From the NCBI GenBank assembly GCA_012270995.1, contig JAAXHG010000201.1:57682-121681 (forward strand): DNA of 64,000 nt, read 5' to 3'. The stretch comes from Vicinamibacteraceae bacterium. GTDB lineage: Bacteria; Acidobacteriota; Thermoanaerobaculia; Multivoradales; Multivoraceae. The position numbers and the translations under genes were made by a program. The notes under the pieces were generated by a model. That model did not search any database and was not told the DNA's origin. It saw nothing but the letters and a program-made list of their open reading frames with translations. How positions within the stretch are numbered: position 1 is the stretch's first letter; the number at the start of each line of letters is the position of its first letter. Below, in pieces: positions 47,135 through 57,412 of this stretch.

Positions 47135-50100
47135 CTACTTGAAGCGCTCTTCGAACTCCGTCCACGCGATCCGGTAGTCCGTCTCCCGGTCGCAGCAGTC
47201 GAACGGGGCGTGGTACTCAATGGCCCGCTCGACGGGGCCGCCGGGGAGGGTGTCGTCGGTGATGTCGCGCGTGACCACCCCCTGCTGCAGGTCGTGGATG
47301 TCCTCCCAGCCGAGGGTGAGGCTGCTACGGACGGCGGACGGTGTGCGAAGGCCGTAGGCCGTGTCGCCCTTGCGGGCCTTTCGGGGCAGGCCCACGCCGG
47401 GGAGGCCCTTGGAGACGGTGAAGACGATGCGGCCGTTGCGGTCGTACCAGGTGTCGGCTTCGTACTGGCGCATGACGGGGAACTGGACGCGGTAAATCGT
47501 CAGGAGTTCTTCCAACGTCAACCCGAGGGCCATTGCAGCGAGGACGTCAATCTCGAGGAGGGCTTGCCGCCGGGCGTAGTCGGTCCGCAGAGCTACGTCC
47601 CACCGCCACTCTGGCGGGAGTTGGGCGAAGTCCTGGGGCAGACGGGGATCCTGTTTCGCCCAGGTGTCCGAGCGGAAGGCTTCGATGGCTGAAGCGCCAC
47701 CGCCCGGCGCGAGGCTCTCCGGACCAAAGCTGGCTCCGCGACCAACCGCCCGGCTACGGGCGCACGTTGATTCTTCCGCGCAGATCTCGGACCACAAGTC
47801 TGCGTAGTGCGTGGTCAGGCAACAGAGACGCAGCGCCCTGATTCGGAGGGCGTCCCGAATGCGCGGGTCGGAGGTGTCGTCGAGGACCGGAAGGCGGCTC
47901 AGCCACGCCAAAAGGACGTCACTCGCGCCGGTGCTCTTGATGAAGAAGTCGAACACGACGGAACTGGCCAGGGCAGAGAGATCCACGCAACTCGCGGCAT
48001 GCCGGAAGACGGTTGCCACGTTCGTGTGAATGAGCGCCACCTCTCTGGGGACGACGGCGCAGATCAGGGAGCGCTCGGACGCAGGGCCTGTCATCCTCCG
48101 GTTGATGAGCCGGTAGTAGTCGGTCGCCTTCTTCGGAACCTCTTCGCCCGCGTCTCGCCACGTCACGCGTGGCGTGCGACGCTCATACTCGACCCGGTCG
48201 CAGGCCGGCAAGTAGTTCGTCCGCGGCAGGTAGTCGTCCGGAAGCGTCGTCAGGTCCAGAACGTCGTAGTGGGCCTTCTCCGTGCAAATCCGCCGGGGCG
48301 TTTTGCTGAGCGGGTTGCCCACGAAGAAGTGTGGACCGGACAGGATGAGCTGTGCCGGAGTCTCCGGGAACTGTGTCTGCCTCCGGATGATCCCGTCGCG
48401 TCGGTCGAGCGTCTCGTTCCAGTGAGCGGTCGTACAGTAGGCAGCCTCTCCAGCGTCGCCGAGGCACCTTGGATGCGAAGCGAACTTCCGCAGCACACCG
48501 AGCAGCAGTCCCGCGTGAAGAGCAGGTAGCCGGGCCCTGACGGCCGGCGTTCCTGGTTCGTCGTACAGCTTGGCAAAGACCTCAAGCGCCTCCTGGTCGA
48601 CACGAACGATCCGGCCGCCGTGCCCGGCCGTGGCCCAGCGGTACTTGTCGTCCTTGATGCCGGGAACGGCCCCGCGTCCATCGTGCTCGAAACAGGCGTC
48701 GACCGTCGCCGGCGCGAACAGGTTGGCGATGTGGGCGAACCCCGGCTTCTGGCGCGGCCTGCCGTGTACGTTGACGCTGAACAGGGCGCGGTCGGGAATC
48801 GGAAACAGCATGAGCGAGTTCTGGAACTGAAAGTGCGCCTGCAGCCTGAGGTAGAGCGCCTCCCGAAGCGGCCCGCCCTTCGGGTCGTCGTAGACGCCCT
48901 CGGGATGCAGGTAGCCGACGACTCCGCTCGCGGCCGCGACCATCCACGCTTGCGGCAGGAAGCACTTGTAGAGGTTCGTCTTCTGGCCGGCGAGAAGCGG
49001 GTAGTTCTGGCGGGCGTTCAGGAAGGCCTGCGTCGCCTCGGCCTGTTCGACCTCCGCGAGCCAGGCCGCCCGAACGCCGGCGGCGCGGCCTGCCCCAGCC
49101 CCGAGCGGCGCGCCGGGGCGGCCGCCAGCGCCGCCGCCTCGCGCTGCGCGACTGTCGCGTCCTGGCCCGGCGGCGCGGGAGTCGCTGGTCGGTGGGTTCG
49201 ATGGGTTCGTGGTCGGCGCCTCGGACCGGTTCGCCAGCGGCCCCGGGGCGGAAGAGTCGGTGTTCTGACGGCGTCTGGACTCTTCGAGCGAGGCGCCCCC
49301 GCCGGCCAGCAGACTGGTCCGCATCTCGGCAATCCGGGTCGCGGAGTAGCCGCGCAGCGCGAGCAGCGGATTGTAGTCCCCCAGTACTCCGCTTTCCTTC
49401 CACTCCACCTTGACCCAAGGCGGATTTCCCAGCACAAGATCGAAGCCGCCTCTGACCCGCCCGTCGGGACCGTTCCCGTAGAAGAGGTCGGCAAACGCCA
49501 GCTCCCAATGGTGGAAACGGCGCCGCGACGCCAACTCGTCCACGAACTGGAGCCGCGGGAACTGCTCGAACAGCTTGCCGAGGTCCAGCATCCCGATCTC
49601 GTTCGCGATCCGCCTGGCGATCGCGTCCGCGTGCTCCGCGTACTCTTCGCCGAAGAGGTCGGCGGTCTGGTTCGGGCCGAGGCCGGGCTCGTACACCGAG
49701 CCGGTGAGCACGAGCGAGATCTCGTTCAGGAAGTCGTCGCGGTCCGGCAGTTGGTCCGCCTTCTCGATGGGCCAGAACCAGAGCGCGCACCAGTAGTCCA
49801 TCGCCAGCTTGAGGCGACGGTAGGGGCTGGCGGTGCGCCCGCTCTCGCTGAGGACGCCCTGGGCTCGGATGCGGTCCTTCCAGGCGTTCGCCGTGCGGCG
49901 CTCGCGCTCGGCGGGGGCCCGGCCCCACACGGGCAGGGTGTCCTCGGTTTCCCGGTGGTCGCGGGCGAGTTGCTCGGCATGAAGGGCCCAGAGTTCGTCC
50001 ACCCGGTCGGAGAGCCTCTCCAGCTCGGCAATCTGCTCTGGGGTGAAGGGCTGAAGGAAGCCCTTGCGCCATTCCTTGATCCGCTCGAAGTTCCCGGGCG

Positions 50101-52378
50101 CCAGTTCCTTCGCCGCCTTGTTGCGGTAGTTCGCCATGCCCGGGTCGGGGACCAGGAAGTGATACACGGTCCCGGGCGGTCGACGCGGCGCGCGGGTTCG
50201 CGCCTTGCCGGAACTTCCCATCCCCGCGTCGTCGCCGCTCCCGGCGCCTGACCCGGCCGACGCGGTCAGCGGCTCGACCCGCTCCGGCGGCTCGTTGAAC
50301 CAGAGGTCGGCCTTCCGCTCTTGCCGGCCCAGACGCGCCGAGGGAAACGCCTGCCGTCTCGCGCCCACGAGCGAGTTGCCGCACAGGAGCTGGTAGCCGA
50401 ACCAGGGCACGTGGCCGTCCCGGTGGATGCAGTTCAGCCACAGCGAGACCTCGGCCAGTTCCAGCGCCACCGGGTTCAGGTCCACGCCGTAGACGTTGCG
50501 GTCGGCGATGTAGTGCCGGACCTTCTGGAGTTCGTCGGCGTACTCGTCGTGCCCGATGCGCCGGCCCAGTTCCGCCTGCTTGCGGTCGAGGTACTTCTCG
50601 GCGAGCTGGTTGACGGCCTCGTTGAGGAACGCCGCCGAGCCCATCGCCGGCTCGCACACCGTGAGGTCCAGGATGCGGTCGGCGGGCATGTCGTCCGGGA
50701 TCAACTCCTTGAGCGAGTACTTGACGACGCAGCGCGTGAGCGACTCCGGCGTGTAGTAGCTCGCCGTCTTCTGCCGGTCGCGGCCGGCCAGGCGGTAGAC
50801 GAACGAGCCTCTCCGATGGACCCGGAGCTTCCTCCGACCCTGTTCGTCTCGGTCGTAGACCTTCTCTTCGTCCTCGTACTCGCCGAGGTCGCGCGCCGGC
50901 ACGAACCAGGCGCTGGCGAGCACGTCCGGCTTGTCTCCCGCCTTCTTCACCTCGTACAGGTCCTCTTCGGCGAAGAAGCCCCGGTAGGAGAGCAGCGCCT
51001 CGTAGACCGCGCCCAACTGGTTGATGCCGAGTTGGCCGTAGGAGATGCGCCCGCGCCGTCCGCGGCGGCCCTTGGCCGGACGGCTCAGGGACATCAGCCT
51101 GATCACGCGCTGGAGCACGCGGTTGCGCAGCTTCACGCGGTCGAGCAGCGGCGTGGCGCCGTCCCGGAACAGCCGGCTGTCGAGTGCCCTCATCCGGAAG
51201 CCGTGGCCGCGGCCGCCGCCGAGCGCGAACTGGCTGCCCTCGTCGCCGAAGCCGTCGCGAACGAGCCGGAACAGCATCTGGACGCTGTGGTGCAGGTAGT
51301 AGCCGTCGAGCGACTCGTCGCTCGTCAGGCGCACCAGTTCGAGGTCCCGCAGCCGTTCCAGGCCGTAGCCCTTCCGGTACGCCTCGGCGTCGATGGGCGC
51401 GTAACCGAGATCCGGCCTCGCCTCGATGTAGAAGAGGAACAGCAGCCGGTACATGTAGCGCAGGCACTCCAGACCGAGTTCGCCGGCGAGCTGGTCGTCG
51501 AGGCGGTAGACGCGGTCCTTGCTCACTTCGCGCAGGTACCGAATCGCCTCGTTGCCGATCAGCTCGATGGACTCTCGAAGCGCGTACTTCAGGTCCTCGG
51601 AAACGGCGAAGGCATGCTTGTGGCTGTTCTCGTCCAAGCTGTCGAGGAGGCTTCCGCCCTGTTCGGGGACGAGGCATTCGCGGTGCAGAAGGGCCGCGGC
51701 GGCCCTGAGCGTGGCGCCGTCGCGGCGGCCGAGAATCTCGTCCAGGTCGAAGCGCAGCAGGCGGTTGTGGGTCCACTTCCCGCGTTCGATCAGGAGGATC
51801 TGACCCGCGGAGAGCAGCACGACCCAGCGAGGAGGGCGCTCTTGGCCGAAGATGCGGCGGGTGACGATGTCGTTCCAGGTCTCCCTGAGCAGCGCCTCCG
51901 GCGGCGGCGCCTCGCCGTGGTACTGGGCGCGGTGCGGCCTGAGGGTGAGCGGATCTTCGTCTTCTCCCGCGGCGTCATAGACGCCGAGCGCCAGCAGGTT
52001 GACCGCGCCGTACTGGCGCGCGGCGTGCAGCACCGGCACTTCGCCGCCGTCCTCGAGAGCGTGGTTTCCAGGCTCGTACTCGTAGCCCAGGGCCGCGAGA
52101 AGCTGACGAAACCAGGCCCGCTGACGCTCCACGCGGGCTTCGTCGCGCCGCTCGCGCATGTAGCGGCCCCGGAACCGCAGGTAGTCGCCGGCCAGGCCTC
52201 GCAGGGCCTCGTACGGAGGTCGGGCGCCGGCGGAAGCGCCGCCCGCCGCCTTCGCTTCGTCGCTCCAGCGGGAGACGGTGTCCCCGATGTCTCTGGCGAA
52301 GATCTCCGAGAGGTAGTGCTGACTGTAGAACTCGTTCTCGTTGTGGATGCCGGGGAACGTGGTTGCGGCGGCGGGCAT
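47135..52378 (-). CDS. Large N6-adenine-type DNA methyltransferase (Eco57I/DrmMI-like)
   Basis: 1747 aa; motif I DLTVCEPAMGSAAFLNEAVNQLAEKYL; YGVDLNPVALELAEVSLWLNCIH; motif IV FDLVLGNPPWVKVEWKE. Confidence 0.85.
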   Translation of the reverse strand: MPAAATTFPGIHNENEFYSQHYLSEIFARDIGDTVSRWSDEAKAAGGASAGARPPYEALRGLAGDYLRFRGRYMRERRDEARVERQRAWFRQLLAALGYEYEPGNHALEDGGEVPVLHAARQYGAVNLLALGVYDAAGEDEDPLTLRPHRAQYHGEAPPPEALLRETWNDIVTRRIFGQERPPRWVVLLSAGQILLIERGKWTHNRLLRFDLDEILGRRDGATLRAAAALLHRECLVPEQGGSLLDSLDENSHKHAFAVSEDLKYALRESIELIGNEAIRYLREVSKDRVYRLDDQLAGELGLECLRYMYRLLFLFYIEARPDLGYAPIDAEAYRKGYGLERLRDLELVRLTSDESLDGYYLHHSVQMLFRLVRDGFGDEGSQFALGGGRGHGFRMRALDSRLFRDGATPLLDRVKLRNRVLQRVIRLMSLSRPAKGRRGRRGRISYGQLGINQLGAVYEALLSYRGFFAEEDLYEVKKAGDKPDVLASAWFVPARDLGEYEDEEKVYDRDEQGRRKLRVHRRGSFVYRLAGRDRQKTASYYTPESLTRCVVKYSLKELIPDDMPADRILDLTVCEPAMGSAAFLNEAVNQLAEKYLDRKQAELGRRIGHDEYADELQKVRHYIADRNVYGVDLNPVALELAEVSLWLNCIHRDGHVPWFGYQLLCGNSLVGARRQAFPSARLGRQERKADLWFNEPPERVEPLTASAGSGAGSGDDAGMGSSGKARTRAPRRPPGTVYHFLVPDPGMANYRNKAAKELAPGNFERIKEWRKGFLQPFTPEQIAELERLSDRVDELWALHAEQLARDHRETEDTLPVWGRAPAERERRTANAWKDRIRAQGVLSESGRTASPYRRLKLAMDYWCALWFWPIEKADQLPDRDDFLNEISLVLTGSVYEPGLGPNQTADLFGEEYAEHADAIARRIANEIGMLDLGKLFEQFPRLQFVDELASRRRFHHWELAFADLFYGNGPDGRVRGGFDLVLGNPPWVKVEWKESGVLGDYNPLLALRGYSATRIAEMRTSLLAGGGASLEESRRRQNTDSSAPGPLANRSEAPTTNPSNPPTSDSRAAGPGRDSRAARGGGAGGRPGAPLGAGAGRAAGVRAAWLAEVEQAEATQAFLNARQNYPLLAGQKTNLYKCFLPQAWMVAAASGVVGYLHPEGVYDDPKGGPLREALYLRLQAHFQFQNSLMLFPIPDRALFSVNVHGRPRQKPGFAHIANLFAPATVDACFEHDGRGAVPGIKDDKYRWATAGHGGRIVRVDQEALEVFAKLYDEPGTPAVRARLPALHAGLLLGVLRKFASHPRCLGDAGEAAYCTTAHWNETLDRRDGIIRRQTQFPETPAQLILSGPHFFVGNPLSKTPRRICTEKAHYDVLDLTTLPDDYLPRTNYLPACDRVEYERRTPRVTWRDAGEEVPKKATDYYRLINRRMTGPASERSLICAVVPREVALIHTNVATVFRHAASCVDLSALASSVVFDFFIKSTGASDVLLAWLSRLPVLDDTSDPRIRDALRIRALRLCCLTTHYADLWSEICAEESTCARSRAVGRGASFGPESLAPGGGASAIEAFRSDTWAKQDPRLPQDFAQLPPEWRWDVALRTDYARRQALLEIDVLAAMALGLTLEELLTIYRVQFPVMRQYEADTWYDRNGRIVFTVSKGLPGVGLPRKARKGDTAYGLRTPSAVRSSLTLGWEDIHDLQQGVVTRDITDDTLPGGPVERAIEYHAPFDCCDRETDYRIAWTEFEERFK

Positions 52379-52382
52379 CGGC

Positions 52383-55277
52383 TCAGTTCTCCCCCGCTCC
52401 GGCCCCCGTCATCGCGCAGATGACCTTGATCCAGGGTTCCCGCTCGGTCGTCATCGTGTCCTGGACCCAATCGAGGTAGTCGTTGAAGATCCGGTCGATC
52501 TCGAGTCGGCCCTTCTCTCTGCGGGCCTGTTTGAAGGGTTCCGCCTGGGCGGACCGGTCCACGTCCCGCCTGAGCCGCTTCAGGCGGCGCGTCTTCAGCC
52601 GTTCGAGATCCCGGAGTTCCTGTTCCAGCTTTGCGTTGACGTCGTCCTCGAACCGCTTGCGACGCTCCACGAAGTGCGCGCGGGCGCGCTCGACCGCGAC
52701 CGGCAGGAGTTCCCCGAGACTCTCGACATCCGCCGGCAAACCGGGATTCGGGATCGCCCCTCGGTCCAGCCCCGTCCGTTCGAGCGGATCGTCGAACGGA
52801 ACCAGCGAATCGAGCGCGTCCCCGCGAAAGCGCACGCCGACCCACTCGTAAACGAGCGGATGGCTCTTGCGGTTGGGCACGAGACCCGACAGCACGAACA
52901 CGATCTCGTCTCGCTCCAGGCCCCCAAGGCCGGCCAGCACGGGCGCTTCGTGCCGGCCGAAGAGGGCCAGCATCCGGTCGTTCAACCACCCGACCACGGG
53001 GTTCAGCCGCCAGAGGTAGTGCAGGCGCGGCCAGGTCGTCTCGTTGCGGCGACTCTCGCCGATGGCCTCGTTCATGCGCTCGCGATCGGCCGTGAGTTCG
53101 AAGCGCCAGTTCTCCGGGACGATTTCGCGCGACAGGTAACCGAACCGGTGGCGCAGGTCGTCGGGTGCGTCGAGCGTCAAGGTCATCGAATCCCGGTTCG
53201 CCTCGAAGCGCAGGTCGTTGCCGCCGCCGGCTTGCCGCCGAAGACGATGCAGGGCCTCCTCGCAGTACCCCAGGTCGCCATCGAAGAGCGACTTCGGCGC
53301 CTCCGGGGCTTCGCCTGGCGCCGCGGACGCCTCCTCCGCGCCGCCCTTGCCGAGGAACAGGGCCAGCAGATCGTCGCCCGCGTTCGACCTCGGCTTCAGA
53401 CGCTCGTCGAAACGCCTCGCTTCCTCGCCGCTGGCTATCGCCCCGGCGGTGATCGCCTCCTCCTCTTCGATGTCATGGACGTTCATGAACGCGGAGGGGT
53501 CGCCGACGTTCCTGTACGCCTGTTCGTCCTTCTCCTGGAGCACCTCGAGGATGCGCATGTCGCCGCGGATCGTCTCGTTGGCGCTCCGGGCGACGAGGTA
53601 GACGATCCGGGGTTCGCGCTCCTGGCCGTAGCGGTCGATCCGGCCGTTCCGCTGCTGGAACACCATGAGCGACCACGGCATGTCGAAGTGGATCAGGCGG
53701 TGGCACTGGTAGTGCAGGTTGATGCCCTCGGACGCCACGTCCGAGCAGAGCAGCAGGCGCACCGGACGCTTCGCGGCGCCGAAGTCCTCCACCACCCGCT
53801 GCTGTTCGATATCGCTCATGCCGCCGTGGAGGATCTCGATCTGGTCGTCGCGGGGCTTCGGCGTCAGATCCCGCCGGAGGCGGTCGTGAAGCCAGTGCAG
53901 GGTCTCGATCCGCTCGGTAAAGACGACGAGACGGTCGGCCGGAGCCTTCGCTTTCCAGCGGAACGGCGCCCCTCCCTGGATTGCCGCGAGCAACGCCCGG
54001 TACTTGGCGTAGTCGTCCGGACCGATGCGGTTCAGAGCCGATCGCAGCTTCTCCAGCGAAGCGACCTCGGCCGCGATTCCCTCGTCCGGCTGGCTCTCCA
54101 GCTCTAGCCGGCGGCGCGCGATGCGGTGGTCGACGGTCTGGACGCAGGCTGCCGGACTGGAGAAGAGCGCCTTCTCCAGCGTCACGACGAAGAGGTCCCG
54201 ACGAGTCGAACCCGTACGGTTCGCCACCCGCACCGCCAGCAGGGCATCGTAGGCCGCCTCCTCGGCGGCGGATGCGTCGAAGGCCCGCCGATAAGCGGTC
54301 CGGTCCCGAAACGCCTCGCGGACCTCGTGCTGGATGTCCTTCTTGAAACGGCGAACGACGAGACCCTTGCCGCGAAAGTCCTCCGCGGTGTAGTCGTCCG
54401 GGTCCGCGATGGCCGTAGGGTCCAGCATGTTCACCAGGCTGGCGAAGCTCCTCGCCTTGCCGTCATGCGGAGTGGCCGAGAGCATGATCAACGTGTCGGA
54501 GCGCCGCGCGAGCAGCCGGGCCAGGTGGCTGCGCAGGGAGGCCGTGCCGCGGTCGGCCACGTTGTGCGCCTCGTCGATCACGATCACGTCCCACCAGGCC
54601 TCTTCCAGATAGGCGCGGTATTCCGAAGCCTGCTTCAACGTGTCGATGGAGATGATCGTCTTGTCGTAGTAGTGGAACGGGTTGTGGTTGGTCGGGATGC
54701 GCCGCCGCACCCGCTGGATTCCGATCGAGTCGAGGCGGACAAGCGGGATCGTGAAGCGGTTCCAGAACTCCTTCTGGAACTGCGTGAGCATGCTCTTGAG
54801 GACCAGCGCCAGAATGCGCCGGCCCCGCCCCCGCGCGATCAGCTCGCTGACCAGGATGCCGGCTTCCAGCGTCTTGCCGAGGCCCACGGCGTCGGCGATC
54901 AGGATGCGCTGACGTGGCCGGGCGAGGGCCTGGCGAGCCGGGTCGAGCTGGTACTGGACCAGGTCCATGGCGGCCTGATGGCCGACGCGGATGCGCTCGT
55001 CGTTGGGCACGGTCGCGCGCAGCTGGCTCTCCATATACAGGCGGCTGTCCACGAAGGAGGGCGAGGAATCCAGAGTCAATCGGGTCTCGGCCGGATCGAG
55101 AAACTCGATCTCCTCCAGGGAATCGAGGAAGACCGCCTCCTGCTCGCGGACAAGTTCCGAAACGCCGTCGCAGACGAGCTGGTACCCGCCTTGCGAGGCC
55201 ATGTCGACGCGGCGCACGACCCATTCCGCGTCGCGGACGAGGACGCGGCTGCCGGGGGCCGGAACGCGTGAGGTCAA
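52383..55277 (-). CDS. SNF2-family helicase (DrmD-like)
   Basis: ILIADAVGLGKTLEAGILVSELIARG; DVIVIDEAHNVADRG; LIMLSATPHDGKARSF; RLIHFDMPWSLMVFQQRNGRIDRYGQ. Confidence 0.85.
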   Translation of the reverse strand: MTSRVPAPGSRVLVRDAEWVVRRVDMASQGGYQLVCDGVSELVREQEAVFLDSLEEIEFLDPAETRLTLDSSPSFVDSRLYMESQLRATVPNDERIRVGHQAAMDLVQYQLDPARQALARPRQRILIADAVGLGKTLEAGILVSELIARGRGRRILALVLKSMLTQFQKEFWNRFTIPLVRLDSIGIQRVRRRIPTNHNPFHYYDKTIISIDTLKQASEYRAYLEEAWWDVIVIDEAHNVADRGTASLRSHLARLLARRSDTLIMLSATPHDGKARSFASLVNMLDPTAIADPDDYTAEDFRGKGLVVRRFKKDIQHEVREAFRDRTAYRRAFDASAAEEAAYDALLAVRVANRTGSTRRDLFVVTLEKALFSSPAACVQTVDHRIARRRLELESQPDEGIAAEVASLEKLRSALNRIGPDDYAKYRALLAAIQGGAPFRWKAKAPADRLVVFTERIETLHWLHDRLRRDLTPKPRDDQIEILHGGMSDIEQQRVVEDFGAAKRPVRLLLCSDVASEGINLHYQCHRLIHFDMPWSLMVFQQRNGRIDRYGQEREPRIVYLVARSANETIRGDMRILEVLQEKDEQAYRNVGDPSAFMNVHDIEEEEAITAGAIASGEEARRFDERLKPRSNAGDDLLALFLGKGGAEEASAAPGEAPEAPKSLFDGDLGYCEEALHRLRRQAGGGNDLRFEANRDSMTLTLDAPDDLRHRFGYLSREIVPENWRFELTADRERMNEAIGESRRNETTWPRLHYLWRLNPVVGWLNDRMLALFGRHEAPVLAGLGGLERDEIVFVLSGLVPNRKSHPLVYEWVGVRFRGDALDSLVPFDDPLERTGLDRGAIPNPGLPADVESLGELLPVAVERARAHFVERRKRFEDDVNAKLEQELRDLERLKTRRLKRLRRDVDRSAQAEPFKQARREKGRLEIDRIFNDYLDWVQDTMTTEREPWIKVICAMTGAGAGEN

Positions 55278-55508
55278 GGTGCCGAGGATTCTAGAAGCAA
55301 GGCGGGAGCGGCGAATCCGCCGCGCCGAGGGCCAGGAACCTGCCCGGCGATGAAGCCGAGCCGTCTTTACGGGTTGTTCACGAACCGTCGGCTACGCTCC
55401 GCGGGCGTGGAGCACCCAGCTGGCGCTCGTCGCGCCGCCTTTGAACCGGACGGCGCGCCTTCCGAGGCGCACCGGCCGGAACCTCGGATTGCACGGAGTT
55501 CCAGTCGA

Positions 55509-56396
55509 ATGAAGACAACGAAAACCGCCTTCGCCTCGTGCCTCCTGGCGCTTGCCGCCGCCGTGACTGCCGCCTGCGGCGGCGGCGGTTCTCGCAGCGT
55601 GATCCAGAACAAGGGCTCGGACACCCTGGTCAATGTCGCTCAGGCGTGGGCCGAGGAGTACGCCGCGGTGGCGCCCGGTATCGCGGTCGCGGTGACCGGC
55701 GGCGGGTCGGGCACCGGTATCGCGGCCATGATCAACGGCACGGTCGACATCGCGAACTCGAGCCGCAAGATGAAGGACTCCGAGCTCGACCTGGCGCGCG
55801 GCAACGGCGCCGAGCCGATCGAGTTCGTCGTCGGCTACGACGCCCTGGCGGTATACGTCCATCCCGACAACCCGCTGGACGAGGTGTCGCTGGAGCAGTT
55901 GGCCTCGCTGTACGGCGAAGGCGGCGAGATCGAGTCCTGGAGCCAGTTCGGCGTCGAGGTGCCGGGCTGCGGCAGCGACGAGATCGTCCGGGTCAGCCGC
56001 CAGAACAACTCCGGCACGTACGTCTACTTCCGCGAGGCGGTGCTGGGCGACAGGCGCGACTTCCGGCTCGGCTCGCGCGACATGCACGGCTCCAAGGACG
56101 TGGTCGACCTGGTCGAGAACACGCCCTGCGCCATCGGCTACAGCGGCCTCGCCTACGCGACGGACCACGTCAAGATGCCCTGCGTCAGGACGGGCGAGGG
56201 CGGCGACTGCGTGTCTCCTTCGGTCGAGACCGCGATCGACGGCTCCTATCCCATCGCGCGTCCGCTGTTCATGTACACCGCGGGCGAGCCCCAGGGCGCC
56301 ATTCGCGAGTACATCGGTTGGGTGCTGAGCGACGAGGGCCAGTGCATCATCTACGACAAGGGCTACGCGCCGCGCGGCGACGTGGACTGTTCCTGA
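55509..56396 (+). CDS. pstS: Phosphate ABC transporter substrate-binding protein
   Basis: Lipobox-like AAVTAACGGGG; IQNKGSDTLVNVAQAWAEEYAAVAPGIAVAVTGGGSGTGIAAMINGTVDIANSSRKM. Confidence 0.9.
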   Translation: MKTTKTAFASCLLALAAAVTAACGGGGSRSVIQNKGSDTLVNVAQAWAEEYAAVAPGIAVAVTGGGSGTGIAAMINGTVDIANSSRKMKDSELDLARGNGAEPIEFVVGYDALAVYVHPDNPLDEVSLEQLASLYGEGGEIESWSQFGVEVPGCGSDEIVRVSRQNNSGTYVYFREAVLGDRRDFRLGSRDMHGSKDVVDLVENTPCAIGYSGLAYATDHVKMPCVRTGEGGDCVSPSVETAIDGSYPIARPLFMYTAGEPQGAIREYIGWVLSDEGQCIIYDKGYAPRGDVDCS

Positions 56397-56449
56397 ACGG
56401 GAACGGCTCCCGGGAATGACGCGGCGTTCCACGTTCCCCGGCTGACGTC

Positions 56450-57403
56450 TTGCCTGAGTTGGCGCAGGCCGCGGACCGGCGGGATGCCGCGTGGTGGATC
56501 GACCGCATGGTCCAGATCCTGGTGCTGGCCGGCGGGCTGTCGGCGATCGTCTTCATCGCCGGGATCTTCGTGTTCATCACGCGGGAAGGCGCCGGCTTCG
56601 TCTTCGACCGTTTCGATTTCCGCGAGTTCTTCGGCTCGCCGCGCTGGACGCCGACCTCGAGCCACAACCCGACGTACGGCGCGCTCGCCCTGATCGCCGG
56701 CACGGCCTCGGTGACCGGACTCGCCATGGTCGTGTCCGTGCCGTTCTCGCTCGGGGCCGCGATCTACATCGGCGAGTTCGCGACCGGCCGGGTGCGCGAA
56801 ACGCTCAAGGTGCTCGTGGAGCTCCTGGCCGCGATTCCCTCGGTGGTCTGGGGGTTCATCGGGCTGTCCATCATGAATCCGCTGATCATCAGGGTCTTCG
56901 ACGTGCCGGTCGGTCTGAACGTGCTGAACGCCGGGGTCATCCTGGGACTGATGGCGGCCCCGATCATGACCACGATCGCCGAGGACGCCCTGAAGGCCGT
57001 CCCGGACACCTATCGCGAGGCCGCCGAAGCGATGGGGGCGACCCGCTGGCAGGTGACCTTCAGAGTGGTGCTTCCGGCCGCCCGCAACGGCCTGGTCGCG
57101 GCGACGCTGCTGGGCGTCGGCCGGGGCTTCGGTGAGACGATGGCGGTGCTGATGGCCAGCGGCCACTCGATCAACCTGCCGACGAGCCCCTTCGACTCGG
57201 TGCGGGCGCTGACGGCGACGATCGCCGCCGAGCTCGGCGAGACGGCCGCCGGTTCGGACCACTACGGGGCGCTTTTTGCTCTCGGCATCTTCCTGTTCCT
57301 GGTCACCTTCGCGATCAACTTCGCCGCCGACGTGTTCGTGCGGGGCGGCCAGCGCAAGCACCGCCGCCGCGGCCGCCGGCCGGCCGCGTCGGCGAATCCG
57401 TAG
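56450..57403 (+). CDS. pstC: Phosphate ABC transporter permease PstC
   Basis: VSVPFSLGAAIYIGEFATGRVRETLKVLVELLAAIPSVVWGFIGL...EAAEAMGATRWQVTFRVVLPAARNGLVAATLLGVGRGFGETMAVLMASG; TTG start. Confidence 0.92.
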   Translation: MPELAQAADRRDAAWWIDRMVQILVLAGGLSAIVFIAGIFVFITREGAGFVFDRFDFREFFGSPRWTPTSSHNPTYGALALIAGTASVTGLAMVVSVPFSLGAAIYIGEFATGRVRETLKVLVELLAAIPSVVWGFIGLSIMNPLIIRVFDVPVGLNVLNAGVILGLMAAPIMTTIAEDALKAVPDTYREAAEAMGATRWQVTFRVVLPAARNGLVAATLLGVGRGFGETMAVLMASGHSINLPTSPFDSVRALTATIAAELGETAAGSDHYGALFALGIFLFLVTFAINFAADVFVRGGQRKHRRRGRRPAASANP

Positions 57404-57412
57404 CGAGGCGCC

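Noticed and set aside
48582-51776. 1064-aa minus-strand ORF
   Set aside because: Same strand, different frame within the methyltransferase; Arg/Pro-rich frame-shifted translation.
50321-52423. 700-aa plus-strand ORF
   Set aside because: Antisense to the methyltransferase; no recognisable motifs.
55369-55388. Imperfect palindrome ACGGGTTGTTCACGAACCGT upstream of pstS, considered as a PHO box
   Set aside because: Does not match the CTGTCAT direct-repeat pattern, and no phoB/phoR or phoU gene is visible in the window.
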